Assembly (NCBI GenBank): GCA_023548195.1
Contig: JAJHZJ010000531.1
Location: 7,737,900-7,801,899, forward strand
DNA length: 64,000 nucleotides
From: Bettongia penicillata ogilbyi
Taxonomy: Eukaryota; Chordata; Mammalia; Diprotodontia; Potoroidae
Reading direction: 5' to 3'
The position numbers and the translations under genes are program-made. Shown piece after piece: positions 33,946-46,889 of this stretch; within the stretch, counting starts at the first letter, position 1; each line of letters starts with the position of its first letter. Below the pieces are notes generated by a model that was not told where the DNA came from, made no database searches, and saw nothing but the letters and a program-made list of their open reading frames with translations.

Positions 33946-35035
33946 TTGAGTTATGCTGACTAGGGAGAACCACAAAGGTGCCCGTGCCAAAACCATAGAA
34001 AATTTCTGGTAAATTTCAGTAATAGGACAAACAAAAAAGGAAGATATTTGGGGACTGAGACCCTTCTGGTGTCCTTTAATTCACCACATAGGTGACTACT
34101 GGCTCTGCCTATGAAAATCCCTGACTATGATAGTTCATTATGAGAACTGATGCTGCTGTGCTAAAAATTTCTCTGAGATCATCTTCCCAGAGTCCTATGG
34201 AAACATTCCCCTTTTCTGCTACTTAATCGTTCATCAGTTTGTCAGCTTGTGTTTGCTATAGGGTTGTTTAACCTAATGAAATATGATTTAATTCTTAAGT
34301 ATGAGGAGAAATTCCAATAACAATAAATATAATGTTCTTAGCATGTTGTGTTAAATAATAGTTCAACCTAAAATAAAATGAAATAGATAATGAGTTCTCA
34401 TTGTTTTTCCCCATTTCTTTGAGCTAGCAATGAATTAATTCCTATACTGTCCTGACACTACATGATCATAAATTCACCTTTAAATGAAATGAGAGAACAA
34501 GATCCCAGCGAGTGTGCCATTCCGTCAACACCCCAACCCCCTGGGTAGGTAGATCAGTACGTAGATGCAATGTTTCACAATGGTTATCACAGACTGTCAA
34601 GATTATTCTGAGCAAGATTACCACATTTTCATAGGGCTAATTTGGTCACAAGCAACTCTCTGTCCCTCTTGGTATGATTTCTTAATACTGTAATCAGTTA
34701 TTTAGAATGGTAGATCACCAGCCACTGGGAAATCTGCCCTGTGCCACCTGCACAAACTTCCTGTGGGTAGGTAAGTGCTACTTCAAAGGTCACTGTAAAA
34801 GCACTTGTTTCTACAAAAGGAACAGAAGTTTGTACTAGGACGCTGAACAAAGAGGCAGATTGAAGGAGCCTGGAAGGCCTATCCTTATATTCGTCTCCAA
34901 TGAGATGTTGCCTTTCCCTTCAATAGTCACAGAAGCAGACTTCTCAGGTTTCAGTATCCCAAGAGAGACTATAGAAATGGGTACCCCTCCTTGGGAAGCA
35001 CTATGATACCCACATGTTCTGCTTCAACATCTACT
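33946..35035. other. Unassigned sequence
   Basis: No gene or recognisable repeat was seen. This is one of the longer repeat-poor stretches and would be worth a cross-species conservation check. Confidence 0.3.
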
Positions 35036-37740
35036 CAAGTATTAGAGTCTCAGATCCAGAAGAGATCTAAGAGATCATCTCGTCTAAACCTCTACATGAT
35101 TCTCTTCTACAACACATCTAACAGGTGATTGTGCAGCTTCTCCTTAAACACCTCCAGAGATGGAGAATTTAATAACCTCACAATGCAACTGTTTTGTGAT
35201 GGTCTGGTACCAGGCATAGGTGCCAGGCAAGGGAATGTTCCTTAGAATACACTCTCAGCTGCAAGTGCTCAACCCAGACTAAGAGCAATTGTTAATCAGT
35301 GTCTTCTGCCCCTTGGTAAATTGCCCAGTTCGGTGCCTACTCCTGTTATCTTTCTAGGCCCACATGAATGCCAATAAGTAGAGAGTTACACAAGAGCTCT
35401 GCTCTCCAAGGGACACCAAGCACCAGACTCATTTCCTCCCTTAACCTAAACTCAAGATACTGGGCCACAAAGAAACAAAAAAATGTTAAAAGACAAGGAG
35501 TGAGAGGTGAAATACCACCAGGTGCTAGAGTTCCATACTCCCAAGATCTTTCATTACACTCTATCTCTCAGATGCACAATTCCAATATAAAATCCTCTAT
35601 TGGTCAAGAAATAACGAAGTTCTTTAAAATCAGCACTGAAAGCCACCAGACTAGTTGCTCTAGATGCTGTACTGTGATTAGTCCTAGAACAGGGAGGTTA
35701 AATTTCCCCACTGTATAGGTGAAAGTGTGGATTATGGACAATATCATGAATTTCTGCTGATGCAGTTTTACAGTTGCTCCCAGGCCCATGAATCTTCTCT
35801 ATACCTTTGCAACGACCTACCATGGCTCCAGCATACTGGAATTTTTGGACATTTATGAACAGTTCTAATTTTTAGAAAGTTTTTCCTTATATAGAGTCAA
35901 GAGCTGTTTCCCTGTAACTTCTGTCCTTTGGTTCTTTTAGCCCTCTCATGAACCATGCAGAATAAATAATGTCTTCTTCTGCAGAACAATCTTTCAAGTA
36001 ACAGGAAGCAATGATTATATCCTCTCTCCCAAGTCTTCTCTTCTCCTGGATAAATATCCCCAGTTCTTTCTAATTATTCTCACATAACATAAAGTTCTCA
36101 TCCTCTTCTGAGTATTCACTAGCTTGTCCAAATTCCTCCTGGAATGTGGCACTGATCATGATGTGAGATCTGACCAGGGCGGAGTACAGTGGCAATCTGA
36201 AATTACATTTTTTTCCCTCAAAAGTTCTACTTAGTGTCTATCATGGGGGAGTGACACAGTGTTCTCAAAGGCTACACATGCTAGAAACTAGCTCAGGAAA
36301 GTCTTAACAATCTGGAAGTACTTCAAATACAAGCCCAGAAGTAGCCTGCATTTATGTCACTTGAACTCTAGACTTGTTGAATGTAAGGAGGTTCAGAACT
36401 AAAAAGTTAACTATAGCAACTCATGATAGATTTTTTTGGCCACAGGAATTCATAAAGACTGTCTGCTAAGTACTTGAGGGAGTAGTATCCACATTAATAT
36501 CTACATCAATAGAGGTAGAAATTATTTTGGTTCTTGAGCATTGAAATAATTTTGCTTTTGACTTTGTGTAGCACTATGTCTGGTACATAATAGGCACTAA
36601 TAAATATGAATATTATACAAAAAAATCCTGTTGTAGGAATTACCCATACCAATGAAAATCATAGATATTTAGATACATTTGAAGATAAGATCATGTTATG
36701 ATCTTTTGGCAGTCTTTTTTTACAGTGTTGATTCATTGATCTTGCTATCAACTAAAATCCTCAGGTCCTTTTCACACAAATTTCTGTGAAGCTGTTATCA
36801 CCTCAATCCTGCATTTATGCAGCTGGATTTTTTAACCAAAGATGCAGAATTTTGCCCTTGTCCCTACTCAATGTAAACTTGTTAAAAATTCAACCCATCA
36901 TTCCATCTTATCAAAATCTTTTAGGATCTAGATTATATCACCTAACATTAACTCTCTCCCTGCTTTGTGTCATGAAGAGATTTGGTAAATTTACCATTTT
37001 TATCTTCATCAAAGCCGTTAATTAAAATGGTAAATGGAAAGTGTTAAAGAGAGCGCCCTTAAAGCCTGCATAAGACATTGTTCTCCTGTTTCACATTGAT
37101 GCATTAATTTACACCCTTTGGGTCTAGTCATTAAAACACTTCTAAGGTACCTAACTTTATTGTTATCCAACCTGCACCTGTCCATCCCACCTCTCTCCCA
37201 TAAGGATATTGTGAGAGTCTTTGTCATATGGCTTACTGACATGCAAAAATACAATGTCTGTAGCAGTTCACAAGTCTCTCAGCCTTGTAACCTTGTCAAA
37301 GAAGGAAATGAGGCTAATGTGGCATGACTTTGTCTTAGTGAACACATGCTGTCTCCAGTGATCATTACTTTTCCCTCTGGTGTTCACAACAATCCATTTA
37401 ATTTTGCTGGGGACGGATGTCCTATTCACCAGCTTATATTGTGTGGAATTTGCCTTCTTCCTCTCTTTGGAAACCAGGACATTTGCCTGTTCCCAGGACT
37501 GTGGCTCTGCTCTCATTTTCCCACAGTTTCTTAATGATCACCGATGTGGTTCAGTAATCACATCTGAAAGTACATTCAGTCCCCTGGGGAGGAATCTGTC
37601 TGGGCCAGGTGCCTTGAACTCCTTTAGGGCCACCAGGTACACTCATGCTATCTCTCTCTTATCTTGAGTTTCAGTGCTGTCATAACCAATATTGCTCTCT
37701 CTACTTCACTCTCAGGGTCTTTCTGCTCAAGAAAATAAAT
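35036..37740 (-). mobile_element. CR1/L3 LINE, long antisense copy, interrupted
   Basis: The plus strand begins with the complement of the 3' end (ccagaagagatctaagagat...), then tccttatatagagtcaag, cccaagtcttctcttctcc, gagatctgaccagggcgg and, further on, antisense ORF2. On the minus strand near 37200-37243 the frame reads VSKPYDKDSHNILMG, a decayed form of the reverse-transcriptase motif normally like SKAFDTVSHNIL. Near 37600 the minus strand reads a KEFKAPGPDR-like stretch, the upstream RT motif. Frames are broken by stops. A foreign block occupies 35197-35835. Confidence 0.75.
35197..35835. mobile_element. Unclassified ~640-bp insert within CR1/L3
   Basis: CR1 sequence stops after cacaatgcaactgtttt and resumes at ttggacatttatgaacagtt; these two halves adjoin in CR1 consensus. 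The block between begins tgtgatggtctgg and shows no LINE or SINE motif I recognise. A plus-strand frame of 116 codons (35368-35718) has no recognisable domain. An LTR is possible, but no clear target duplication was found. Confidence 0.5.
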
Positions 37741-39173
37741 AAAAGCAAATTTTCTGTTTTTGCACATAGGCACAATCTCTTTAGCCAAAGCATCAGAGGT
37801 GAGTGGAGAACTGAGAACCAGAAGGAAAGTGGAGCACAGGGGATTTGCTAATCCTGCTGTCTCAGTTCCAATCTCTAGTCCTCTGTGTACCTCATTCTTC
37901 TTTCCATGTTGCCAAATTCCAATTTCTCCAAGTTCCTAGCTCTAGTCTTACTGATGGAGTTTCATGGAACTACTTTCAGCCTAGCTAATAGATTTATAAT
38001 CTACACTTTTCAAATCCTGCTTGTAATTAACTGATTTTTTTTTTTGAGATTGGATCTTTCTATCTTACATTAGCTTTTACATCCAGTAGAAAGCCAGAGC
38101 TTAGAACCAGTAAGAAGTATAGGCTACATCTGAAGATGTCTCTTAGACCTAATCACTTTGTGGTGATTGTGCTGAATTTACCACAGAAACTAAAGCAAGA
38201 TTCCCTTCACAAGGCTATCCTGTTTGGTATTGATCAATGGGCTCATAGATCTAAAGCTAGAAGAAACTTTACAGGTCATCTCATTTAACAAACCTCCTCA
38301 TTTTATGAAGGCCCAGAGAAACTAATTAATTATAGAGAAAGCATTACACTTCCACTCATGCATATATGTACCCCTGGGAAATGAACAAAAAGTTATGGGG
38401 TATATAGTATCTGGAAAATCCAGTAATAAGTAGGTCAAATCTTTTGGAAGTCCTGGATTTGCCATGATGTCATGCAGAACACTCAGATACATAGTCTATA
38501 TCCATATGGATGGCTCTTTTGGGAAAGCTCCACCATTCTTACACCATCTTGCTACACTAGCAGACATTATCACGAGTTAGCCTGCTCCCAGGGGAGATGG
38601 GATAATTATGATTGTAGACAACTTGACTAAAATAGTCTATCTTCTGTTTCAGAATTTCTTTGGGCAGCTGGGACTTCCCTCTTGTGCAGAAAACTTTCCC
38701 TTTTCATGGACTATCCGGCCATATCACTCAAGACCTTTATATATTGCTCACTTTAGCACACTGAGGAGGCAGAATACCTGGGAATACAAAAATAACTCTC
38801 AGGGAGGCCGGAACAAGACAACCAGACAAGGGTATGGACTTCTATGTTAGTTTGTCATTGCACTGTGTGCTACAGAATGACATCTAAATTCCTTAGACAG
38901 GCATTCAAAGTTCTCCACAATATAAGTTTTGATTAGGGATGACCTCAAGCTATTTTAGCTCTCAAAAATTTGGAAACATCAGCATTCTCCTTTGCAAAAT
39001 CCTTTTCCTCTGACCTAGGCTTTCAAGGTATCAAGTCTTTAATTAAACAGTTATCCTGAATGTTTAGCTAATACTTTTTATTTCAAATTGACTTGTAAGT
39101 TCAAGAGAAGATGACCTTACCTGAGGTATCTTCTCTCCGTAACTCTATTCTTTGAATGAATCATTTAAAAAGT
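37741..39173. other. Mostly unassigned sequence
   Basis: An antisense MIR-type piece lies at about 38245-38330 (ctaaagctagaagaaac, ggtcatctcatttaac, aaggcccagagaaact). A poly(T) run is at 38037-38046. Nothing else was recognised and no gene is supported. Confidence 0.35.
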
Positions 39174-39660
39174 ATTAATTAAACACCCAATTTGTGCAAG
39201 CACTGTCAGGCATTGGAGATACAAAGACAAAAGTGGAATACCCTTGAAAAAATTGAGAAGTTAGAAAAAGAAGTGTATTTGAGAAGGAGAGAAGTTCTTT
39301 TTTAGATACGTTGATGTTGAGATATCTACAGGACATCTGGTTCAAAATGTCCAGTATGACACTAGTAATATTGGATTCAAGCTTAAGGAGAGAGACTAGC
39401 TCTAAACATATCCATCTGGAAGTTATCTTTATCATGAAAAGAAAGGTTCCCTCAGAGAGGGGAGAACATCCAAAAAGAGAAGACAATCAACAGAATCAGC
39501 TGCTTCAGAGAGGTCAAAGAGGATGGAGATTGAGAAAAGGGCATTGAATTCAGCAGTCATGTTATCACTGGTAACTTTGGTAAAATCCATTTCAGTTGAA
39601 TGGTGAAGCTGGAAGCCAGATAACCAGGAAATGAGAAGTGAGTGAGAAAAGAGGAAGTGC
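39174..39660 (-). mobile_element. L2 fragment, antisense
   Basis: It starts with the decayed antisense tail (aattaaacacccaatttgtg, gtcaggcattggagatacaa). It continues with gttgagatatctacaggac and gtcaaagaggatggagattg, in the order of other long antisense L2 copies here. Confidence 0.6.
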
Positions 39661-39661
39661 T

Positions 39662-39845
39662 TTCTTCACAATAACCTTATGAGGTAGGTAGTGGGAGTAG
39701 TAATTATTTTACCGATGAAGAAACAAAAGCTCCAAGTGGTTAAGTAGATTGATTGCCCATTATCACAATTATTTAAGACAGGACTCAAATACAGTTTTCC
39801 TCACCCCAAGTAATATACTCTACCCACTGCCAAACTGCCTCTTAC
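39662..39845 (-). mobile_element. MIR SINE, antisense
   Basis: The motifs cacaataaccttatgagg, taattattttaccgatg, aagaaacaaaagctccaag and tctacccactgccaaactg are the antisense MIR order. Confidence 0.8.
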
Positions 39846-40344
39846 TTAATTAGCAGAGGAGATGCGTGTGGAGGTAAGGGAAATAGAGAGAGGGGTGAGG
39901 TTCAGGGAGAGGTTTCTTTCCTTGACTAGGTCGAAACCTATGACATTTTCCCTCCAATTAGGACTAGGATTTATCTCCATTACCATGGTGACCAGTAACT
40001 GATAGTACTTGTTTTCATCAGTCACTCCTACCCCTTCCCTATTTTAAAAAGAGGAATCTTTTTTTAACATTCTTTCTCTCCCTTAAACCTGCCAGTTATA
40101 GTATAAACCCAAACTTCTGTTTGTTTACTTGTTTTATTTTGCTTTTCTCAATCTGCTATAACAAGATCTTAACTCTTCATGGAAAGGATTATAATAGGCA
40201 AATAAAAGTGCCAGGATGTTGAACAAGACAATCTGGTGATTGACAGAACGTTAGTGACCTATATTTCTGGAACCTGGGTTTGTTGGGGATTAACAGTATT
40301 ACTTAGGGTGTGTAAGTATGGAGACCTAGGAGGCAGTGGTTGTG
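39846..40344. other. Unassigned sequence
   Basis: No gene or repeat was recognised. Confidence 0.3.
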
Positions 40345-40590
40345 GTTTTCAGTCATTTTCAGTCATGTCTGACTCTTCATGCCCCCATTTGGATTTTCTT
40401 GGCAACTGGATGCCATTTCTTTCTCCAACTCATTTTACAGATGAGGAAACTAAGGCAAACAGGGTTAAGTGACTTGTCTAGTAACATACAGCTAACAAGC
40501 GTCCGAGGCCAGATTTGAATGCAGGAAGATGAGCCTTCCTGACTCCGGGAGCAGAACTGTATCCACGTCACTACCTAGCTACCTATGAGT
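40345..40590 (-). mobile_element. Marsupial tRNA-derived/CORE SINE, antisense, full length
   Basis: The plus strand runs ttcagtcatgtctgactctt, ggattttcttggcaactgg, cagatgaggaaactaagg, ttaagtgacttgtctag, gccagatttgaatgcagg and ctacctagctacct: the complete element in reverse. Confidence 0.9.
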
Positions 40591-41971
40591 CACTACCAAA
40601 GCCAAGGCCCATGGGTATTACTGGAGGACAAGGCTAAGTCACCAAAGTCATGGTCCAGGGCTATTACTAGGGGACAAGAACACCCAGGAAGTGTACAATT
40701 TAGGCCTAGAAGAACTGCCAGAAAACAGGGCCAAAGACTTTGGAGAAAATAGATCCAAGATATAAATTAGAAGCCAGGGAATTTTTTTAAAAACTAATTT
40801 AAAGTTACTGAAAATATCAGTTTCATAATTCTACTTAAAGCCTTAAAATTAGGTCATTATGGTAGTAGTGTAACACTTGGGACAAAATTTTTTTGTCAAG
40901 GAATTTATCTTATTTTTAAATTTTGGCTTGCAAATGAGAAGAGCTGCTTTAAATTAATTTTTCCATAGCGTACTAGCCTCACATGAGAGGAATTCTAGAT
41001 ATCAAACAAGCCTGCTGAAAGAAGTGAGAATGTTTTTACAGTAACGTGGCAGGGAGAGTAGTATCCTGTAGAAGGCTGAAACTATTGCTGAGAAAAAATA
41101 GGGTTCTCTAAAAACAAATAAGTACAGGAAGAGAAGTCATTCTCACAATAATAGATTTATTCCAACATTTATTGGTAGAAGCAGCTATTCTTTATTTTTA
41201 TCCCCTTAAAGCCCAATACTTTTTCCTGGACAAAGGAAAAAAAATTCTATAAAGGCTTTGGATTCAAACATGTCCCAGAGATGGCAGTTGCTAAACTACC
41301 ACATAGATTACATTGAAAAATTCACTTTCTTTTAAGTTCTTCAGTTCTATAAAAACTACTGGGAAGAGTTACCTTTTGAATTACATATCTTAATTTGTTT
41401 TTAGTTTCACGGTTGGCTTTCAAATGTTGCCAACATTTCCTTGTTCTTCTTTTCTACTTTTCAACTTACCATAAGTCAATTGATCACAATTTTTAGAGTT
41501 CCAAATTCAATCCTGCTGGTTCCAGTTGACAGGCTGTCAGTAATCTGAGCTAAGAGAGAGGCTCATCACCTGTGGACTGGTGATGAATTATTTAACCATA
41601 ATCCATGAAATAAAAATGGCACTCAGTCCTGTGCAGCCCACTTGTACTTCAAAAGCAGTAGCGGAAAAGGGGTTTGAGCCAACTGAGCAATATTATCTCA
41701 GAAATATTCATAAGTAAAACTGCCAGGAGGATAACAAAAGACGAAGAATAGGACAAGTCAACAGTTCTATAATGACGTATTTTCATCATCGGTGGCAGAG
41801 GAACCATAACATCTTGACAAAGTTGGGAAAAGTGTGTATGTGAGTTAGGATACCATCCTTGTTCTAGACTTTGAACTGTTTAGAACTGTTCCTGAGTAAG
41901 TTACTGAGAACATCCAAGTCAACTGGCATGAGCTGTGTAATCTACCATTCTTCTTACTTTTCTTTTAGTCT
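40591..41971. other. Unassigned sequence
   Basis: A 1.4-kb stretch without recognisable genes or repeats. AT-rich; no long open frame. Confidence 0.3.
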
Positions 41972-42210
41972 AGAGAGCTAGGTGGAACAATGAATAAAGT
42001 ATTGGATCAGAAGGCAGGTAGAGCTGAATTCAAATCCTGCCACTAGCCTTGTAATACTGGGCAAGTCACTTAACCTCTCCACCTGTTTTCTCATCTGTAT
42101 AATGGAGATAGCAGCCACCTCCCAGAGTTGTTGTAGAGATTTTATGAGATAATATTTGTAAAGTGCTTTGCCAACCCTAAAGCACTATATAAATGTTGGT
42201 CATTATTCCA
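41972..42210 (+). mobile_element. CORE/MIR-type SINE, nearly complete
   Basis: The element runs gagagctaggtggaac, attcaaatcctgccac, tactgggcaagtcacttaac, ttttctcatctgtataatgg, tgagataatatttgtaaag and ccctaaagcactatataaat, from head to 3' end. Confidence 0.85.
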
Positions 42211-42225
42211 CTCTCAGAGGTATAA

Positions 42226-42960
42226 ATGTCTTTCTTCCTTGCTAAAGTTAAGCCCCTCTTCCTTTCTGCTAGAATCTATTTCTTCCTTTCCAACATTTTC
42301 AGGCTCTTCATGGTTCCATCCCACTTTCAAATAAGCACAAAACTTTTTCAACACGGGGAAAAAAAACAACTTAATTTGAACTTTCTGTTCCTTCTAGATA
42401 TCATCCTATTTCTCTCCTTCATTTTCACTATCAAGCTCCTGAAATGACAGTCTTTCCCCAAATGGATGTCTCTACTGCTCTTCTGAAAGTAATTCTTGAA
42501 GCTCACCCCTGAACTTCCTAGTCGCCAAGTCTGTTGACTCCTACTTTTTGCAAGTCTCTATTTTTCTCACTGTCTTCATCCTCCTTTACTATTTGACACC
42601 ACTGAGCATTTCCTCCTTCTGGGAATGTTTTTATGATGTAGCTTCCTAGACATTTCAGTTGCACGAACTTCTACTTTTGGCACATTCTTCTGTTAGTACC
42701 CCATTCTCTTCCTGTCCCTAAATTTGAGAATCTCCCAAAGATCAGTTCTTGACCTTCTGGTTTTTTTCTTACACTTTTTGTTTTGGTGAATGGATCCTGT
42801 CTCACAACTTCATCTATCACCTCTGTGCTGTCAATTCTCAAATGTTACAGAACTCCCACTGCTCTCTATGAAATCTAGTCCTGCACCTCCCTCTGGGTAC
42901 ATAACATTTCCACTCAAGATTTTTCATCTCACTCATCTTATCCCCAACTGAACTCAATTT
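42226..42960 (+). mobile_element. Probable L2-type LINE 3' region
   Basis: The CT-rich sequence contains pieces in L2-like order, such as ttgacaccactgagcatttc, ctccttctgggaatg, cccattctcttcctgtccc, aaagatcagttcttgacc and caactttcatctatcacctc-like sequence. The similarity is by recognition and weak, so borders and class are uncertain. Confidence 0.4.
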
Positions 42961-43029
42961 CCCTCCAAAAACAAGCCCCTACTTTCAAATTTCTTATTTC
43001 TTTCAATGGTAACTCACATTTCTATTGCT

Positions 43030-43200
43030 TTACATATATTATGGTAAGTGCCCTATCTCATTAGTACATTATCTAATTTGATCCTCACAGCAACCCTGGG
43101 CAATAGGTGATATTATCCTCCAATTATAGATGGGGAAGTTGAGACTTAAAGAGCTTAAGGAACTGGCCCAAGGCCACGCAGCTAGTAAAAGGTAAAGTGG
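43030..43200 (-). mobile_element. MIR SINE, antisense
   Basis: The motifs gatcctcacagcaaccctgg, tgatattatcctccaatta, tagatggggaagttgagac and ggcccaaggccacgcagc are typical. Confidence 0.9.
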
Positions 43201-43454
43201 AGGTTTGATGCCAAGTACCACATACTTCTCAGCCAAAAAAGTAGGAGTTGAAGTAAAGGAGGGAAAATACAATATATATTTCTCAGGGAGCCAAATGAAA
43301 GGATCTTGAATAAAAGGAAGACTGGTCTCATGGAGCTGGAAAGATTAATTTTTATTGAAAGAGCAAACTGGGAAAAACAATCTTCCTTATTGAGCAATCT
43401 TATTGCTCTCAAAATGGATGGTTTGTACATTACTGAAATGATACCTTACTCAGT

Positions 43455-43520
43455 CCACAAATATTTATTAGGTGCCTACTATGTGTAAGGCACTGTGCCA
43501 ACATAGAAACACAATGATTA
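43455..43520 (-). mobile_element. L2 tail, antisense
   Basis: The sequence aatatttattaggtgcctac, tatgtgtaaggcactgtgcc is the complement of the L2 3' end. Confidence 0.8.
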
Positions 43521-44195
43521 AAAAGTCTTTTGCAAGACATTTTATTAACAGGATAAGATGAAATTTGGAAGAGATAAGTTCATAACCACAAAAGAGTGGC
43601 TTCCAGGCACCTTCAGGAGTAGAACAAAACCAGGGAGTTTTAAAAGCTAGCTGGTTATTAATCATCACATGTATGCAAAGTTAGTCCCCAACCCCTTTTG
43701 ATCTCCCCTTGCCCAATGCCCAATTCCTATCTCTACTACTTGACAATAGCACCTGAAGAAGACAGTCCTTGTGGCATCCCCCTCTCCCACTTAGGGCCTC
43801 CAAAATAGTCATCCTAGGTTCTAGATATTTTATGGATCCACATCTATTCACAACAGTTTCTCACAAGCTGCCACTAATATGTTGACTTCTTCTCTAGTCA
43901 GAGGATACAACTGGTTTAAAGCAAAGGCTCTTAATGAAATAACATAATAAGGTTTCCAGTAGACCATCCCTCCTGTAAACCTAGGGCATAATCTACCATG
44001 CATACTCTCAGTAGGAAGACTTAGTATGCATAAGGATCATAACTGAGGGGCCCTCAAGTTGGGGAATACATGTGGTAGGGTAACGCACAACTCTGATGTT
44101 TACAACGAGATATTATCATACTGCTGTTATTGGGCTGGCTCCCTGAGGCGCTTCAATGGTCTCACGGTGATAACTGGTGCAGTATCATACGACAA
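43521..44195. other. Unassigned sequence
   Basis: No gene or recognisable repeat was seen. Confidence 0.3.
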
Positions 44196-44420
44196 GAGAT
44201 TAGGAGCTAAAAGGGAATTTATAGATCATTTAACCCAACCCTCTTATCTTACATCTGAGGAAATGAGACCCAGAGAGGCCTTTAATTAGTTATTAAGTAA
44301 CATAACATAACTAAATAACAATTAATAGAGGGATGCATACAATGGCAGAGGCAGCATTTAAGTTCTGATTCTCTACCTGTAGAGTCAATGTTCTCTGTTC
44401 ACGGTACCATGATGCTTGTG
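44196..44420 (-). mobile_element. MIR/THER-type SINE, antisense, with internal insertion
   Basis: The motifs gagctaaaagggaatttat, gatcatttaacccaaccc, catctgaggaaatgagaccc and cagaggcagcatttaag flank an AT-rich stretch (~44290-44340) not typical of the family. Confidence 0.7.
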
Positions 44421-44624
44421 CCATGTGGTGTTTGTTAAGCTGGTCCAACTGTGATCAATATGGACCATCTTCTTGGTATGTTTCTTCTGGTCCTGTGTTT
44501 TTGGCACATTGTTTTGCTGTTCCTCTGTCATCTGTGGACTGATCAATTTGCCCTAAGAGTCCCAAAGTCTCATTTAAGTGTTAGCTGAGTAACACCTAGC
44601 TGCTTGTCCTATAGTCTTCGTTGA

Positions 44625-44745
44625 ACACTAGACTGTGAGCTCCTTGAGATCAGGGACCCTCTTTTGCCTTTCTCTGCATCCTCAGTGTTCAGCAGAGTAC
44701 CTGGCTCATAAAAATGACTTAATAAATGCTTGCTGACTGAGCATT
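44625..44745 (+). mobile_element. L2 3' end
   Basis: The order cactagactgtgagctcctt, gagatcagggaccctctttt, agagtacctggctcataaa and ttaataaatgcttgctgact is the L2 terminus. Confidence 0.85.
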
Positions 44746-45009
44746 CCTCCCTGCTACTCCTCTGGGCTCTTTTCTTCAGGGCCATCTCTTCATATCTTCA
44801 ATCTGCTAGTACTTAGTGGCCAGAACCTCTCCCAGGATCAGGACAACCTGACAGCTCTTGAGTTATAACTATCATATTCAGGTAGCAAAAGCTAAGAGTA
44901 ACTCCACTTTAAGAAAAGGTCTTTCCTCTGTAATTCATGTCTACGGAAGAGCAAAGCTGTCTGTTACAGACAACTTTCTAACTTAAGGTTTAATACTCAG
45001 GTACTTCCA

Positions 45010-45145
45010 AGATCTCCTCTGGTTTGCCATACAAATCTCAGGCAAATTATTAAACCACTATGAGCCTGAGTTTCTGATCTGTAAAATGAGGGGACTGGAC
45101 TAGAAGACAGTTGAGGTCCCTTCCACCTCTAAGCCTATGGTCTTA
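45010..45145 (+). mobile_element. MIR/THER-type SINE fragment
   Basis: The motifs aatctcaggcaaattattaa, gagcctgagtttctgatctg, taaaatgaggggactggact and ggtcccttccacctctaag are in MIR/THER order. Confidence 0.8.
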
Positions 45146-45299
45146 TAAAGGAATTAATTCTTCCTGGAAAATTCTGAGTTATTAGTCAGGTTTCTATTTC
45201 ATCAGAACATATCGATAAGCTTGCTCCATGACTGACAGTTACTGGGTAGAACACTAGACCATCCCTATGGCCTTTTCAAGTAACTGGTACACTGTTATT

Positions 45300-45560
45300 C
45301 CTGAAGACCGAACTTGGGGGCCACTTCTTTCAAAAAACCTTTCTTGGTCCTTCCAGTAGAAAGTGACTTCATTATTTTCTTAAAATATTTTCTTTCACTT
45401 TGTACCTTGTCATATTTATTCATGTTTATGTTGTGATAAACTATCAGATTGTAAATTCATTGAGAATGGGGACTATGTTGCTTTGTAAATCTTTGTATCA
45501 CTAGTGCCTAGTAAATTGCCTTCAGTGTAGTAGGCATTTAATAAATATGTTGAATTTAAC
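45300..45560 (+). mobile_element. L2 3' end
   Basis: The order is tttcttggtccttccag, catatttattcatgtttatg, cagattgtaaattcattgag, agtgcctagtaaattgcc and gtaggcatttaataaatatg. Confidence 0.75.
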
Positions 45561-46007
45561 TGAAGGTCCCAAAATTTTAGATCAGTAGTTTATCTTTATC
45601 CAGGAGATGATATATGAGATGATATACCTAATACTTAGTGGTAGATGTCCTTGATAAAATTAACAGATTAGTTTTGAAGTTCTTCTGTTACAGAAAGATC
45701 TCTTGGCCAGTGTTGATGCAGCATTTCTTGACAATTATTTTGAATTGTCATTTCTGATCTATTGCAACTCCGCACATTTTCAAACTATACAATACCTGGG
45801 TCCTTTTTCTAATCTTCTCCATTTGTTCCTAACTGGCCCCTAGCTGAGAGGCAATCTTATGTGTCCAGCTAAATTCTCAATCTTCTTCTTTATATGAAGT
45901 TATTTCCTTGAAGAAATGGGTTCTGAATTCTTATGTTGAGTATGCCTCTTGAATAATATGGATAAATACGAACAAAATGAAAATTTTTAATGAAGAACAC
46001 TTCACTC
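45561..46007. other. Unassigned sequence
   Basis: No gene was seen. Weak CT-rich similarity to LINE 3' sequence is too poor to call. Confidence 0.25.
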
Positions 46008-46220
46008 ATACGCATTTATTAAGGTCCTACTACACTGAATGATACTGTTTTTGACCATGCATGGGTGAAAAACAATATGATCCCTGACCTCAAGGATTTT
46101 ATAATCTAAAAGATAATGTGCAGGGAAGCAAGACAGACTGCACAATATAAAAACAGCCTAAGACAAGTCTAGTACCATAAGTACTAGTACAGAGTACCAT
46201 AAGAAAAGTCAAAGAATGAG
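46008..46220 (-). mobile_element. L2 fragment, antisense
   Basis: The sequence tacgcatttattaaggtcct, atgatccctgacctcaagga and ttttataatctaaaagataa follows antisense L2 order. Confidence 0.65.
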
Positions 46221-46889
46221 AGGTCACTTTTGGTAGGCTAGAACACTGACTCTGGTCTCTATGTGTCCCATGCTCTTATACCAGAGAGACTGATAGCATC
46301 AGTGTGACAGGAGAAAATAGGGAGTGACAGGGAGTGTCGCAACTCACAAACAGCTAACAACCAGGACAAGATTTTCTCTTTCTGCTCTTCTGAACATGAA
46401 AGCTGTAACACAACTCCAAAATTTGTACTAGGAACAAGAGGGTGTTGTCTTATGAAACAGACCTCTCTGCCTAGGGAACCTTCCCACGGAACAGGAAGGA
46501 TCTTTTAGGAGTGATAAAGAGGTTGTCCAGGGAAATCCTATTCTCCAGTTGAGCTAAACTTGCTGTTTCAGGGACTGATTTTTCTCCTCCCTGCCTCCCT
46601 CTCTACACTGTACTATGGCCATCAGATGTGGCACCTGGTCCCCACTATTGACTGAGCTTTGCCTACAACATCACTCCCACTGTGACTCAGCAGACACTGG
46701 ATCGGGGTCAACACATCAGTCTTTTAGCTGCTTCCTTTTACCTGTTATCTAGAATCATACTTGGGCTCTGATCCATGTTGTCTAACATACCTGGGACCTT
46801 GCTCTTCTGTTCCTCAGGTTAGTCATTTAGGCTCCTTAGAGCAGCTGTGTGATCTCCCAAATGCTGCACTCCTTTAAAATTCTTTTAAA
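46221..46889. other. Unassigned sequence
   Basis: A ~670-bp stretch, somewhat less AT-rich than its surroundings, with no recognisable repeat or long frame. Confidence 0.3.
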
